64,000 bases of DNA from Metallococcus carri (GTDB lineage Bacteria > Actinomycetota > Actinomycetes > Actinomycetales > Dermatophilaceae), in assembly GCF_011440275.1 (NCBI RefSeq), contig NZ_JAAOIV010000010.1, forward strand, positions 62,001 through 126,000, written 5' to 3'. How positions within the stretch are numbered: position 1 is the stretch's first letter; every line of letters starts with the position of its first letter. Shown here one piece after another: positions 18,553 through 29,737 of the stretch. The notes under the pieces were generated by a model that saw only the letters and a program-made list of their open reading frames with translations, was not told the origin of the DNA and did not search any database. A program made the translations under genes and the position numbers.

Positions 18553-19481
18553 GCCAGCCACGGGTGATCCACACCGCGCAGGCCTTAGTCGACGAGGTCG
18601 TCGAGATCGCGGCGCTGCCGGAGCGGGGCGGGAACGCGATGGCGTCGTCCTATCACCGGTATGCCGGGGGAGCGGTGACCATCCTGCTGGCCGCGGCACG
18701 CAACGGTGCCGCCGCGGTGCACGCCGGGTCGGTCGGCACGGGAGCGAACGGGGACCTGATCCGATCGGTGCTGGCCGCCGAACGCATCGCGTTGTCCAGC
18801 CCTGCGGTGCCCGATGTCGACACGGGGATCTGTGTCGTCATGGTCGAGCCGAGCGCGGAGCGGACCTTCGTGACGACGCGTGGCGCCGAGCGGCAGATCA
18901 CTCCGGCATCGCTGGGGACGTCGGCTCCGGTCGCGGGTGACCTGGTCTGCGTGAGCGGTTACACGTTGTTGGATCCGACGCGAAAACCGTTGCAGGAGTG
19001 GCTGATTGGGTTGCCGCGCGGTGTCGAGGTGGTGCTGGACCCGGGGGATGTTTTCGCGAGTCTGCCGGCCGAGGTGGTTGAGGCCATTCTCGCTCGGACA
19101 ACGGTGTGGACCTCCAACACCGACGAGGCAACGGCGCTGACGGGTGAGACCGACTGGGCGGCCTCGGCGCGAGCGGTGGCGTCTCGCCTGCCTGCCGATG
19201 CGGTGGTCGTGGTGCGCGATGGCGAGCGCGGCTGCGTCGTGTTGGTGGCCGGTGAGCTGACCGAGGTGGCGGGCTTCCCGCAGCGCGCGGTCGACACCAA
19301 CGGTGCCGGCGACACCCACACCGGGGTGTTGCTCGCGTCGCGGGCGCGCGGCGTGGAGTGGGTGGCGGCCTGCCGCCGGGCTAATGCGGGTGGCGCGATC
19401 AAGGTGACCCGCAAGGGTCCGACGACGGCGCCGACGAGCGCGGAGATCGACGCCTTCCTTGCCGCGGCGGACGCCGGCTAG
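18549..19481 (+). CDS. PfkB-family carbohydrate kinase
   Basis: Ribokinase-fold sugar or nucleoside kinase, 310 aa. Glycine pair in YHRYAGGAVTILLAAARNGA (about residues 35-54) for substrate binding and the C-terminal ATP/anion-hole signature DTNGAGDTHTG (about 246-256) with the catalytic Asp. Coupled to the preceding GNAT gene by a 4-bp overlap. Which substrate is phosphorylated (ribose, fructose, ketogluconate, nucleoside) cannot be read from the sequence; the gene is not close enough to the xylose locus to be assigned to it. Followed by tandem hairpin repeats that may terminate transcription. Confidence 0.9.
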   Translation: MSQPRVIHTAQALVDEVVEIAALPERGGNAMASSYHRYAGGAVTILLAAARNGAAAVHAGSVGTGANGDLIRSVLAAERIALSSPAVPDVDTGICVVMVEPSAERTFVTTRGAERQITPASLGTSAPVAGDLVCVSGYTLLDPTRKPLQEWLIGLPRGVEVVLDPGDVFASLPAEVVEAILARTTVWTSNTDEATALTGETDWAASARAVASRLPADAVVVVRDGERGCVVLVAGELTEVAGFPQRAVDTNGAGDTHTGVLLASRARGVEWVAACRRANAGGAIKVTRKGPTTAPTSAEIDAFLAAADAG

Positions 19482-19487
19482 CTGCGC

Positions 19488-19602
19488 GTGTCCGCAGATG
19501 CGCACGAGCGCTGCTGCGCGGGTGCGGACGCTGGTGTGCGCTGGGCGCGGTGTGTCCGCAGGTGCGCACGAGCGGTGGTGCGCGGATGCGGACGCTGGTG
19601 TG
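19488..19602. repeat. Two 51-bp direct repeats, each with internal inverted repeat
   Basis: Copy 1 at 19488-19538 and copy 2 at 19552-19602 differ at only a few positions (offset 64 bp). Each begins with GTGTCCGCA, contains TGCGCACGAGCG and ends TGCGGACGCTGGTGTG; GTCCGCA and TGCGGAC pair, so each copy can form a hairpin. They lie just after the PfkB kinase stop. The 424-bp gap 19482-19905 holds these repeats, a tRNA terminator, tRNA-Arg and about 150 bp with nothing recognised. Confidence 0.8.
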
Positions 19603-19621
19603 GGTCGATGCCGAGCATATG

Positions 19622-19655
19622 CGAAAGGCCCCGACCCATCGGTCGGAGCCTTTCG
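19622..19655 (-). terminator. Terminator downstream of tRNA-Arg
   Basis: 15-position stem (14 pairs, one mismatch) between 19622-19636 and 19641-19655 with a CATC loop and a CGAAAGG/CCTTTCG base; on the minus strand it lies 24 nt after the tRNA 3' end. Confidence 0.75.
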
Positions 19656-19678
19656 TGCACTGTCTCAACTCAGTACGC

Positions 19679-19750
19679 GCACCCGTAGGGATTCGAACCC
19701 CAAACCTTCTGATCCGTAGTCAGATGCTCTATCCGTTGAGCTACGGGTGC
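19679..19750 (-). tRNA. tRNA-Arg (anticodon ACG)
   Basis: 72-nt cloverleaf on the minus strand: acceptor GCACCCG pairs with CGGGTGC, D-arm around GCTCAACGGATAGAGC, anticodon arm TCTGA-CTACGGA-TCAGA giving anticodon ACG, and T-arm GGGGTTCGAATCCC. CCA is not encoded. A34 of this tRNA is the expected substrate for TadA deamination to inosine; tadA is at 32816 in this window. Confidence 0.97.
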
Positions 19751-19905
19751 TTGCTGCCCGCGTGGGCAACGACTGAGGAGTCTACCCGGTCACCCGATCC
19801 AGACGAAATCGCCGACCGACGCTGGTTGGCGAGCGGAGGAGGCGGCATACGATCGCGGCCGTGGCAGCTCGCTGGTGCGGAATTGCTGACCAGCACCGCC
19901 GAGGG

Positions 19906-21149
19906 TCAGCTGGTCACGCGTCGCTTGTTGATCAGGTCGAACGCGACGGCGGCGAGCAGCACCAGACCCTTGATCGCCTGCTGCCAGGCCGGGTCGACCG
20001 CCATGATCGACAGGCCCATGTTCAGCACGCCCATGATCAGCGCACCGATGATTGCGCCCGAGACCTTGCCGACGCCGCCGGTGACCGCGGTGCCACCGAT
20101 GAAGCAGGCGGCGATCGCGTCCAACTCGTAGTTGGTGCCGGCTGCCGCGACGCCGGCACCGGCGCGCGAGGTGGTCACCGCGGCCGCGATCGCGGCGAGC
20201 ACTCCCATGTTCACGAAGATCCAGAAGTTGACCTTCTTGACGTTGACGCCGGAGAGCACAGCCGCGTGCACATTGCCGCCGATCGCATAGATATGGCGAC
20301 CGAAGATCGTGCGGCCCATGAGGAAGGTGTAGGCCGCGATCAGGATGCCGACGATGATCAAGACGTATGGCGTGCCGATGGCCGAGCGGGACAGCACCCA
20401 GGAGAAGAACAGCACCAGGGCCGTCACCACGACCAGCTTGCCGTAGAAGGCGCCAGCGGGTTCGAGCATCAGGTCGTGCTTGCGCAGCGTGGCACGCGTG
20501 CGGAACTGACTGAGCACATAACCGATCGCGGCCACCACGCCGAGCAGCAAGGTGAACACGTCGATCTGGCCGAGGTAGCCCAGCCAGCCGAGGATGCCGC
20601 CATTGGAGATCTGCTGGAAGCCGTCCGGCAGTCCACCGATGGTCTCGCCGATGATCACGATCGTCAGACCACGGAAGATCAGCATTCCGGCGAGGGTGAC
20701 GATGAAGGCGGGCACCCCGACATACGCGACCCAGAAGCCCTGCCACGCTCCGATGACGGCGCCCAGCGCGATGCCGATGAGCACCGCGAGTAGCCAGGGC
20801 AACTTCCAGTCCATCATCGCGATGGCGAGGACGCCGCCGATGAACGCGACGACCGAGCCGACCGACAGGTCGATATGGCCCGCGACGATCACCATCACCA
20901 TGCCGATCGCCAGGATCATCACGTAGGCGTTCTGCTGGATCAGGCTGGAGACATTGTCCGGTTGCAGCAGCTTGCCGCCGGTCAACACCTCGAACAGCAG
21001 GATGATCGCGATCAGCGCGCCGATGATGCCGTACTCGCGAAGGTTGCCCTTCTTGATCCGGTCGGTGTCACCGCGGTCACCCGGATCGGCGCCCGGGGTG
21101 AGCTTGGTGAGGCCTACGCCGGTCGCGCCGGCCGGGACGGGAGTCTCGC

Positions 21150-21153
<4 letters not shown>
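19906..21153 (-). CDS. xylH: Xylose-type sugar ABC transporter permease
   Basis: Integral membrane permease (BPD_transp_2 / RbsC-XylH family), 415 aa with about 10-12 TM helices, forming the channel of a monosaccharide importer. The segment [21 protein letters not shown] (periplasmic loop/TM2) and [22 protein letters not shown] with the EAA-like cytoplasmic loop are characteristic, as is the C-terminal [28 protein letters not shown]. The long N-terminus and size match XylH/GguB rather than RbsC. Start at 21153 overlaps the ATPase stop by 4 bp. Last gene of the xylF-xylG-xylH operon, adjacent to the xylose catabolic genes. Confidence 0.92.
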
Positions 21154-22721
<1,568 letters not shown>

Positions 22722-22754
22722 CTGGCGGACATTCCTTCCATCCATCGAGCCGGA

Positions 22755-22806
22755 CGATCGCGTGGAGGCCGACCGGGCCGCGGCGCCGCAGGGCTCCACG
22801 CGATCG
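22755..22806 (-). terminator. Intercistronic hairpin between xylF and xylG
   Basis: 13-bp perfect stem (CGATCGCGTGGAG at 22755-22767, complement at 22794-22806), 6 nt after the xylF stop on the minus strand, with further pairing in a GC-rich 26-nt loop. The position directly after a binding-protein gene suggests partial termination or mRNA stabilisation, so that binding protein exceeds ATPase and permease. Compare 54299-54340. Confidence 0.7.
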
Positions 22807-22812
22807 CCGTGC

Positions 22813-23958
22813 TCACAGACCCAGCTCGGAGGCCTGGTAGAAGCCGGAGTCGACGAGCTTGGCCTTGATGTCGTCCTTGGTGACGACGACCGGCGCCAAC
22901 AGATAGGTCGGAACCACCTTGATGCCGTTGTTGTAGGTCTTCTCGTCGTTGACGTCCACCTTCGCGCCGGTGGCGATCTGGTCGACCATCTTGGCGACCT
23001 CGTTGCCGAGAGCGCGGGTGTCCTTCCAGACGGTCATCGACTGCTTGCCCGCGATGATGTTCTTGACGTTCGCCAAGTCGGCGTCCTGCCCGGTCAGCAC
23101 GGGGTATGACGCGCCGGGCTTGTAGCCCGCCGCCGCGAGGGCCTGCGCGATACCCAGGGCCAGCGAATCGTTCGGGGAGAGAACGACATTCACCTTCTTG
23201 CCGCCGCCGTAGAACGAGTTGAGACGGTTTTGCATCTCGCTCTGCGCCGCGTCCGAGGTCCAACCCTGGATGCCGATGGACTTCCAGCCGTCGTTGGTCG
23301 CCGGGGCCTTCTTGGACGGCACGGTGATCTGGCCGGACTTGATCAGCGGGTTGAGCACATCCCAGGCGCCGGAGAAGAAGAACTTGGCGTTGTTGTCGTC
23401 GGGCGATCCGGCGAAGGCCTCCAGGTTGACCTTCGTGCTGCCGATCTTGCTCTTGATGAAGTTGCCCTGCAGCTGGCCGACCTTGTAGTTGTCGAAGGTC
23501 GCGTAGTAGTCGACATTCTTGCTGCCGTTGATCAGCCGGTCGTAGGCGATGACCTTCACGCCCTTGTTGGCCGCCGTCTGCAGCACCGGAGTGAGCGCGG
23601 TGCCGTCGACCGCGGCGATGACCAGGATCTTGGCGCCCTGGTTGATCATGTTCTGGATCTGGCTGCTCTGCTGCTCGGTCTTGTTGTCGGCATACTGCAG
23701 GCTCGTCTTGGTGTAGCCCATCGACTTCAGCTTCTGGACCAGGTTGGCACCGTCTCGGTTCCACCGCTCGAGGCTCTTGGTCGGCATCGAGATGCCGATG
23801 AGGGAGCTCTTGCTGATCGTCGCGCCGCCACTCCCGCCGCTCGCGTTGGTGCCGGCGCCACTGCCACCGCCGTCGCGGCTGCTGCTGCACGCCGCCGTGG
23901 TGAACATCAGGGCGGCGGCGCCTCCTGCGGCGATCAGCGAGGTCAACTTCCGGGTCAT
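22813..23958 (-). CDS. xylF: Xylose-type sugar ABC transporter substrate-binding lipoprotein
   Basis: Lipid-anchored periplasmic-binding-protein fold (peripla_BP_4, ChvE/XylF group), 381 aa. Signal peptide [20 protein letters not shown] followed by lipobox TAAC (Cys about 26), a Gly/Ser-rich linker, then two alpha/beta lobes with [34 protein letters not shown] and [13 protein letters not shown]. Start 23958 has AAAGGGA upstream and gives a proper signal peptide. First gene of the importer operon, preceded by a perfect CRP/GlxR operator at 24036-24051. Xylose specificity is inferred from the adjacent xylA/xylB/repressor. Confidence 0.92.
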   Translation of the reverse strand: MTRKLTSLIAAGGAAALMFTTAACSSSRDGGGSGAGTNASGGSGGATISKSSLIGISMPTKSLERWNRDGANLVQKLKSMGYTKTSLQYADNKTEQQSSQIQNMINQGAKILVIAAVDGTALTPVLQTAANKGVKVIAYDRLINGSKNVDYYATFDNYKVGQLQGNFIKSKIGSTKVNLEAFAGSPDDNNAKFFFSGAWDVLNPLIKSGQITVPSKKAPATNDGWKSIGIQGWTSDAAQSEMQNRLNSFYGGGKKVNVVLSPNDSLALGIAQALAAAGYKPGASYPVLTGQDADLANVKNIIAGKQSMTVWKDTRALGNEVAKMVDQIATGAKVDVNDEKTYNNGIKVVPTYLLAPVVVTKDDIKAKLVDSGFYQASELGL

Positions 23959-24035
23959 GCGGGTCCCTTTCTCCGGCTGCGTCGGAGCAGCGCCACAGGC
24001 CGTCGGGCCTATTTGTTGTGCCAGTGAACATATTA

Positions 24036-24051
24036 TGTGAGCACAGTCACA
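24036..24051 (-). promoter_or_regulatory. CRP/GlxR operator upstream of xylF operon
   Basis: TGTGAGCACAGTCACA is a perfect TGTGA-N6-TCACA palindrome, 78 nt upstream of the xylF start. The flank is AT-rich (ACATATTATG at 24028-24037). Two -10 candidates exist: TAATAT immediately adjacent, which would make the site repressive, or CAAATA near 24010-24015, which would place it near -41 for activation. Points to carbon catabolite control of xylose uptake. Confidence 0.72.
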
Positions 24052-24099
24052 GGCAAGAGGGCGAGCGCAGAATGTTCTGGCGCCCAAGCGTGGCTCGGG

Positions 24100-25356
24100 T
24101 CAGGACGCCGACAGCCAGCCCGTCGGGTCGGCGATCACCTGGTCGATGACGAGGCGGGCAGCGCCGGTCACCGAGGCGCGGCCGCCGAGCTGACCGGCTT
24201 CGACGAGCAACGGGCTCCACCGGGAGGCGACGACCCGGGTGAACAGCTCGCGCTCGATCCCACGACGCAGGTAAGGGTGCAGCACCTCGAGGAATCCACC
24301 GATCACGACGCGATCGACGTCCAGCAGGTTGATGGCATTGGCCAGCGCGATGCCCAGCGTGCTCGCCGCGTTGTCGATGGCGGTGCGCGCGGCCGGATCG
24401 CCGGCCTCGAGGGCGGCGATCAGGGCCGGCAGCTCGTCGGTCAGGTCGAGGCCGGCGGCCCGGAAGATCGCGTCGCGGCCCGCGAACTGCTCCAGACAGC
24501 CGCGCGCGCCACAGGTGCAGGGCGGCCCCGCGGGATCGACGCACATGTGCCCGATCTCGCCGCTCCAGCCGTGCTGGCCCTCCAAGAGTTGGCCCTGAAT
24601 GATCATCGACCCGCCGATGCCGACACCACCGGACAGATAGATGAAGCTCTCGCTCGTGGTCGGGCGCCCGCGCGCCGTGGCCCTGGCCCACGACTCGGCA
24701 ACGGCGCTGACGTCGGCGTCATTGCCCAGGCAGTAGTGCAGGTCGTTCCACTGCGGGCGGTCGGCGATCATCCGGATCAGGTCGACCGAATCCCAGTGCA
24801 GGTTGGGCGCGAAGCGCACCTCGCCGCTGCCGCGCCGGATGAGGCCGGGGACCGAGAAGCCCGCGCCCAGCAGTCGAGCGCCCTTATGGCGGACGTTGTC
24901 GAGCAGTGGTGTGGCCAGGTTGTGCACGACCTCGACCACGGCCGCGGGATCGCTGTGCCGGAAGTTGCCGGCCACCGTCTGATCGACGATGCTCCGGCCG
25001 CCGATGTCGGTGATGCCGACGGTGATCTGGTCGACCTGCACCTCGACGCCGATGGCGACGGCTCGGGCGGTCGTGGCGGTCAGCGGAACGCCGGGCCGGC
25101 CGGCACCCCTGACCACGACGGGCGCGAGCTCTTCGATGAGTTGCGCCTCGATCAGCAGATCGACCAGGCCGGAGACCGTGGCCCGGGTCAGTCCGAGGTC
25201 GGCGGAGATGCGGGCGCGGGTGGGCGGTTGCGGCGATTCCAGCACCGCGCGCAGCACAAGGGACAGGTTGTGTTCGCGCAGCGACGCCTGGCGCACGGCG
25301 GTGCGCGCGGTGGTGGGGCGAGCTGGTCCGGCGGCCCGGTCCACGCGGTTCGGCAC
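24100..25356 (-). CDS. xylR: ROK-family transcriptional repressor of xylose genes
   Basis: 418-aa repressor: winged helix-turn-helix at about residues 15-75 ([22 protein letters not shown]) and a ROK sugar-sensing domain with [12 protein letters not shown] and the zinc site [13 protein letters not shown]. The best start is GTG 25356, with AGAGGGT 6 nt upstream; an upstream ATG at 25383 would extend it by nine residues without a ribosome site. Transcribed away from xylA and located between xylF and xylA, the classic position for XylR. Likely releases operators in the divergent region when xylose is bound. Confidence 0.9.
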   Translation of the reverse strand: MPNRVDRAAGPARPTTARTAVRQASLREHNLSLVLRAVLESPQPPTRARISADLGLTRATVSGLVDLLIEAQLIEELAPVVVRGAGRPGVPLTATTARAVAIGVEVQVDQITVGITDIGGRSIVDQTVAGNFRHSDPAAVVEVVHNLATPLLDNVRHKGARLLGAGFSVPGLIRRGSGEVRFAPNLHWDSVDLIRMIADRPQWNDLHYCLGNDADVSAVAESWARATARGRPTTSESFIYLSGGVGIGGSMIIQGQLLEGQHGWSGEIGHMCVDPAGPPCTCGARGCLEQFAGRDAIFRAAGLDLTDELPALIAALEAGDPAARTAIDNAASTLGIALANAINLLDVDRVVIGGFLEVLHPYLRRGIERELFTRVVASRWSPLLVEAGQLGGRASVTGAARLVIDQVIADPTGWLSAS

Positions 25357-25386
25357 TCTTGACCCTCTCGTCGGCGTCACCATATG

Positions 25387-25403
25387 TTTATCGGACGAAC
25401 AAA
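25387..25403. promoter_or_regulatory. Candidate XylR operator between xylR and xylA
   Basis: AT-rich imperfect palindrome TTTATCGGACGAACAAA (T-rich left half, A-rich right half, 5 of 8 symmetric pairs) in the 88-bp divergent gap. ROK repressors bind T-run/A-run dyads of this kind. Symmetry is weak, so this is a location guess. Confidence 0.35.
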
Positions 25404-25444
25404 TCCGGCGCAACACATTGGCGCGACCACGAGATGGAGCCCGA

Positions 25445-26644
25445 ATGACCACCAATCCGGCGAAGAAGCCTACTGCGGACGACAAATTCTCCTTCGGCCT
25501 GTGGACCGTCGGCTGGGAGGCTCGTGACCAATTCGGCGACGCCACCCGTCCGCACCTGGACCCGATCGAGTCGGCTCGCACCCTCGCCGAGCTCGGGGCG
25601 TATGGCGTGACCTTCCACGACGACGACCTGGTGCCCTTCGGCGCTTCGGCCGCTGAGCGCGACCGGATCGTTGCGGACTTCACCGCGATGCTCAAGGAGA
25701 CCGGGCTCGTCGTCCCGATGATCACCACCAACACCTTCAGCCACCCGATCTTCAAGGACGGCGCGTTCACCAGCAATGACCGCCAGGTGCGGCGCTACGG
25801 CTTGCGCAAGGTGCTGCGCAATGTCGACCTGGCCGCCGAACTCGGCGCTCAGACCTTCGTCATGTGGGGTGGCCGCGAAGGGGCGGAGTATGACGGCGCC
25901 AAGGACGTCAACGCCGCACTCGACCGCTACGCCGAAGGCGTGGACACGGTGGCGGCATACATCAAGGAGAAGGGCTACGGGCTGCGGATCGCGATCGAGC
26001 CCAAGCCCAACGAACCGCGCGGCGACATCTTCTTGCCCACGGTCGGTCACGCTCTCGCCTTCATCGCCCGGCTCGACCACGGCGACATCGTCGGCGTCAA
26101 CCCCGAGACCGGGCACGAGCAGATGGCCGGCCTGAACTACACGACCGGGATCGCGCAGGCGTTGTGGCAAGGCAAGCTGTTCCACATCGACCTCAATGGG
26201 CAGCGCTCGATCAAGTACGACCAGGACCTGGTCTTCGGTCACGGCGACCTGCTGTCGGCGTTCTTCACCGTCGACCTGATCGAGAACGGTTTCCCCAACG
26301 GTGGCCCGCGGTATGACGGCCCCCGGCATTTCGACTACAAGCCGTCACGCACCGAAGGGATCGACGGTGTGTGGGAATCCGCCGCGGCGAATATGTCCAC
26401 CTACCTGCTGCTCAAGGAGCGGGCGGCGGCATACCGCGCTGACCCGGAGGTCACGGCCGCCTGGGAGGCGAGCGGCATACTCGACCTGGCTCAGCCGACC
26501 CTCGGGGAAGGGGAGACCCTCGCGGACCTGCTGGCCGACGAGTCGGCCTTCGAGCAGGTGGACGCCGACGCGCTGGGCGAGCGGCACTACGCCTTCGTCA
26601 AGCTCAACCAGCTCGCGGTCGAGCACGCGCTCGGCGCTCGCTGA
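25445..26644 (+). CDS. xylA: Xylose isomerase
   Basis: Metal-dependent isomerase converting D-xylose to D-xylulose, 399 aa, the short (class I, Streptomyces-type) form. Residues visible: [10 protein letters not shown] at the N-terminus, catalytic His/Asp in [11 protein letters not shown] (about 52-62), [29 protein letters not shown] with the metal-binding Glu and Lys (about 180-195), [14 protein letters not shown] and [10 protein letters not shown]. Start ATG 25445 has GGAG about 7 nt upstream. Divergent from the ROK repressor and followed 22 nt later by xylB. Confidence 0.97.
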   Translation: MTTNPAKKPTADDKFSFGLWTVGWEARDQFGDATRPHLDPIESARTLAELGAYGVTFHDDDLVPFGASAAERDRIVADFTAMLKETGLVVPMITTNTFSHPIFKDGAFTSNDRQVRRYGLRKVLRNVDLAAELGAQTFVMWGGREGAEYDGAKDVNAALDRYAEGVDTVAAYIKEKGYGLRIAIEPKPNEPRGDIFLPTVGHALAFIARLDHGDIVGVNPETGHEQMAGLNYTTGIAQALWQGKLFHIDLNGQRSIKYDQDLVFGHGDLLSAFFTVDLIENGFPNGGPRYDGPRHFDYKPSRTEGIDGVWESAAANMSTYLLLKERAAAYRADPEVTAAWEASGILDLAQPTLGEGETLADLLADESAFEQVDADALGERHYAFVKLNQLAVEHALGAR

Positions 26645-26666
26645 GGCAGGCGGAAGGGAGTCGGGT

Positions 26667-28085
26667 ATGCCGCTGGTCGCCGGTGTGGATTCGTCCACCC
26701 AGTCCTGCAAGGTGGTCATCTGTGACGCCGAGACCGGGCGGATCGTCCGCGAGGGACGGGCCGGGCATCCCGATGGCACCCAGGTGGATCCATCGGCGTG
26801 GTGGTCGGCCCTGCAGGAGGCGATCGCTGCTGCCGGCGGACTTGATGACGTCGAGGCGATCAGTGTCGGTGGGCAGCAGCACGGGATGGTCGCGCTCGAC
26901 GAGCGCGGGCAGGTGGTGCGCCCGGCGATGCTGTGGAATGACACCAGCTCCGCCGGCGCCGCCGCCGATCTCGTCGACGAGTTGGGAGCGCAGTTCTGGG
27001 CCGAGGTGATCGGGACGGTGCCCCCGGCGTCGCTGACGGTCACCAAACTGCGCTGGTTGGCCGAGCACGAGCCGGACAACGCCGCCAAGGTCGCGGCGGT
27101 CGCGCTGCCGCACGACTGGCTGAGCTGGAAGCTCACCGGCGCGGCGTCGCTGGACAGCCTGTTCACCGACCGATCGGACGCCTCCGGCACCGGCTATTGG
27201 TCACCGGTGTCGGGGGAGTACCGCGTGGATCTCCTCGAGCGCGCGCTCGGCCGCCAGGTGGCAGTGCCGACCGTCCTCGGACTCGCAGAAGCCGGCGGAA
27301 CCCTTGCCTACCAAGGGAATTCGAGCGCGCTGGTCGGCCCGGGTGGCGGTGACAACGCGGCGGCCGCCCTTGGTCTGGGGATGACGGCCGGTGATGTCGC
27401 CATTTCCATCGGCACCTCCGGTGTGGTCTCAGCCATCAGCCGCAGGCCGGCCGCTGATCCCTCCGGCTCGGTGGCCGGATTCGCCGACGCCACCGGGCAG
27501 TTCCTCCCTCTCGCGGTCACGCTCAACGCGGCGCGGGTGCTCGACGCCGCCGGAGCGCTCCTCGGCGTCGACCACGACCGGCTGTCGGCACTCGCGCTGG
27601 CCGCTCCGTCCGGGGCGGACGGGTTGGTGTTGGTGCCCTATCTGGAGGGCGAGCGCACGCCGAACAAACCGCACGCGACCGGAGCAGTCCACGGCCTGAC
27701 CCTGGCGACCTCGACGCCGCAGCACCTGGCCCGGGCCGCGGTCGAGGGGATGCTGCTCGCGCTGGCCGATGGCCTGGACGCGATGGTCGCTCAGGGCACG
27801 ATCGTCGACCGCGTGTCGCTGATCGGTGGGGGCGCGCGGTCGGCGGCTGTCCGGCAGGTCGCCCCCTCGGTGTTCGGCAGCACCGTGACCGTCCCGGCCG
27901 AAGCCGAGTATGTCGCTCTCGGTATGGCGCGTCAGGCCGCCTGGGTGCTGTCGGGCCAGCCGGAGCCGCCGACGTGGGCCGTCGACGGAGCGCAGGAGTA
28001 TGCCGCCCCAGTGGATGCGCGATCCGTGGTAGAGCGGCTGCGCACGCAGTACGCCCGGGCCAAGGAGTTGACGCTCGACCGCTGA
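26667..28085 (+). CDS. xylB: Xylulokinase
   Basis: FGGY-family kinase phosphorylating D-xylulose to xylulose-5-phosphate for the pentose phosphate pathway; 472 aa, normal for XylB. Starts with the phosphate loop [15 protein letters not shown], has the substrate motif [13 protein letters not shown] (about 68-80), [13 protein letters not shown] and the C-terminal ATPase segments [13 protein letters not shown] and [16 protein letters not shown] 26667 with GGAAGGGAG 6 nt upstream; the start codon itself lies inside a GTATGCCG octamer. Co-transcribed with xylA. Confidence 0.96.
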   Translation: MPLVAGVDSSTQSCKVVICDAETGRIVREGRAGHPDGTQVDPSAWWSALQEAIAAAGGLDDVEAISVGGQQHGMVALDERGQVVRPAMLWNDTSSAGAAADLVDELGAQFWAEVIGTVPPASLTVTKLRWLAEHEPDNAAKVAAVALPHDWLSWKLTGAASLDSLFTDRSDASGTGYWSPVSGEYRVDLLERALGRQVAVPTVLGLAEAGGTLAYQGNSSALVGPGGGDNAAAALGLGMTAGDVAISIGTSGVVSAISRRPAADPSGSVAGFADATGQFLPLAVTLNAARVLDAAGALLGVDHDRLSALALAAPSGADGLVLVPYLEGERTPNKPHATGAVHGLTLATSTPQHLARAAVEGMLLALADGLDAMVAQGTIVDRVSLIGGGARSAAVRQVAPSVFGSTVTVPAEAEYVALGMARQAAWVLSGQPEPPTWAVDGAQEYAAPVDARSVVERLRTQYARAKELTLDR

Positions 28086-28099
28086 GCGCAGGGCGTCTT

Positions 28100-28224
28100 G
28101 GTTTCGATGCGGCGCTCGCAAGCTCGCGCCTTACCCTTCGACTCGCTGCGCTCGCTCAGGCCATCGCTCGCTCAGGGCGGCGCTCAACCGGTTTCGATGC
28201 GGCGCTCGCAAGCTCGCGCCTTAC
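28100..28224. repeat. Pair of 35-bp direct repeats downstream of xylB
   Basis: A 35-bp word beginning GGTTTCGATGCGGCGCTCGC occurs at 28100-28134 and 28190-28224. The stretch between holds degenerate CTCGCTGCGCTCGCTCAGG words. Each copy contains GGCGCTCGC/GCTCGCGCC-type dyads. The second copy ends in CTCAACC, and a related GGTTGAGCGAG...TCGAAACC element is at 60829-60863, so this is a dispersed intergenic palindromic repeat family. Fills the gap between convergent xylB and the SMP-30 gene. Confidence 0.8.
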
Positions 28225-28252
28225 TCAACCACCGGGTCGGGGGTGGGGTGGG

Positions 28253-29110
28253 TTAGCCCGCGAACGGAAGGGTCGGCATACCGTAAACGCCTGGGCGACA
28301 AGAGAATACGGCGCCCGCGAGCGGCTGGTCATAGGGCGCCAGGCCCTCGCGTGAGGTGGTGATGAAGAGGGTCTGGTTATCCCGGTCGCCGAAGGTGCAG
28401 GCGGTGACATTGGTGCACGGTAAGTCGACCACCTCGCTCAGCACGCCACCGGAGTCGTAGCGGTGCACGGCCGAGCCGCCGTAGAGCGCGACCCACACGC
28501 CGCCTTCGGCATCGACCCACAAACCGTCGGGCGATCCCTTGACCGAGTCGTCCAGCCGCACCCAGGGGCGCCGCCCGGTGAGACCGGTCTCCGGCGACCA
28601 GTCGAAGGCCCAGATGGTGCGCGTCGGAGTGTCGATGTAGAACGCGGTGCGCCCGTCCGGCGACCAGCCGATGCCATTGGAGATCGTCACATCGGTGACC
28701 CGCGGCGTCGACGTCGCGTCGGGCGTGACCTGCCACAGGGTGCCGCCGCCGGTGCGCTGGTCGTAGGCCATCGAACCGACCCAGAAGTTGCCGGCCGGGT
28801 CACAGCCGCCGTCGTTGAACCGCACCGATGTGTCGTCCCACAGCGGCGGCAGAGTGCGCAGTTCGCGCAGCGAGTAGTCGTCCGACAGGGCGATCCCACG
28901 CTCGAGCGCGACGATGGCCCCGCCCCCACCACGCGGCCGGATCGCGGCGGCGATCGTGCCGACATGCACCCGATCGACGCCACCGTCGTCTCGCACGGTC
29001 AAGACGTCACCGGCGAGCAGGTCGACATACTTCAGCCCGCCCCATTCGGTGAACCAGACCGGCCCCTCGGCATGGAAGGCGTGCGGTGCGGCGATCGGCT
29101 CGGCGCGCAT
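28253..29110 (-). CDS. SMP-30/gluconolactonase/LRE-family protein
   Basis: Six-bladed beta-propeller lactonase family (SGL domain), 285 aa. The three metal-ligand motifs are present: Glu15 in FHAEGPVWF, Asn about 142 in ISNGIGWSPDG and Asp about 193 in GSPDGLWVD; FNDGGCDPAGNFWVG adds the conserved substrate-side Asp. Start ATG 29110 is 1 nt downstream of the def stop, so the gene is read with def. It converges on xylB; xylonolactonase or gluconolactonase activity would suit a sugar-oxidising side path, but is an inference from location. Confidence 0.87.
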   Translation of the reverse strand: MRAEPIAAPHAFHAEGPVWFTEWGGLKYVDLLAGDVLTVRDDGGVDRVHVGTIAAAIRPRGGGGAIVALERGIALSDDYSLRELRTLPPLWDDTSVRFNDGGCDPAGNFWVGSMAYDQRTGGGTLWQVTPDATSTPRVTDVTISNGIGWSPDGRTAFYIDTPTRTIWAFDWSPETGLTGRRPWVRLDDSVKGSPDGLWVDAEGGVWVALYGGSAVHRYDSGGVLSEVVDLPCTNVTACTFGDRDNQTLFITTSREGLAPYDQPLAGAVFSCRPGVYGMPTLPFAG

Positions 29111-29111
29111 G

Positions 29112-29690
29112 TCAGACCTTGTCCGCAGTCTGGGTCGCGGGATCCCATTTGGTGATGTGGGCGGCCTCCCAGCCGCGCTCCTTGACCGCCTGGCGCGAGA
29201 TCGTGCGCTGGGTCGGGGTGAGCCGGTCGAGATAGAGCTTGCCGTCGAGGTGGTCGGTCTCATGCTGCAGGCAGCGGGCGATGAGGCCGGTGCCCTCGAC
29301 GACGATCGGGTTGCCGTCCAGGTCGAGGCCGGTCACCCGCGCCCAGTGAGCGCGCGCGGTCGGGAAGTGTTCGCCAGGCACCGACAGGCAGCCCTCGGCA
29401 CCGTCCTCCTCCGGCGGCTCGCCCACCGGCACCGGCCCACGCTCGAGCACGGGGTTGATGATCGCCGCACGCACGTTGTCGTCGCCGTCGTCCTCGGTCG
29501 GACAATCCATCACGAACAGCCGGTGCCGCACACCCACCTGATTGGCTGCCAGGCCGACGCCCTTCGCGGCCTCCATCGTCTCGAACATGTCGGCCACCAG
29601 CGTGCGGATGTCGTCGGTGATCTCCTTGACCCGCTTGGTCGGCTGGTGCAGCGCCTTGTGCCCGATGATCGTGATGGGCCGGACGGTCAT
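29112..29690 (-). CDS. def: Peptide deformylase
   Basis: Fe2+/Zn2+ metalloenzyme removing the N-formyl group from nascent proteins; 192 aa. All three motifs are intact: GVGLAANQVG (about residues 45-54), EGCLSVPGEHF (about 101-111) and HETDHLDG (about 147-154), supplying the Cys and two His ligands and the catalytic Glu. ATG 29690 has AGGAG 8 nt upstream. It shares a transcript with the SMP-30 gene. The unusually acidic insert before EGCLS (TEDDGDD, EPPEED) is typical of some actinobacterial forms. Confidence 0.96.
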   Translation of the reverse strand: MTVRPITIIGHKALHQPTKRVKEITDDIRTLVADMFETMEAAKGVGLAANQVGVRHRLFVMDCPTEDDGDDNVRAAIINPVLERGPVPVGEPPEEDGAEGCLSVPGEHFPTARAHWARVTGLDLDGNPIVVEGTGLIARCLQHETDHLDGKLYLDRLTPTQRTISRQAVKERGWEAAHITKWDPATQTADKV

Positions 29691-29737
29691 AGCTCGCTCT
29701 CCTGCTGTCTGTCGTGGATCACGAGCAAGTATGACGG

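Noticed and set aside
24037-25442. Plus-strand frame opposite the ROK repressor, and plus-strand upstream extension of xylA
   Set aside because: Shadow of xylR; xylA begins at 25445 with a ribosome site and family-typical N-terminus.
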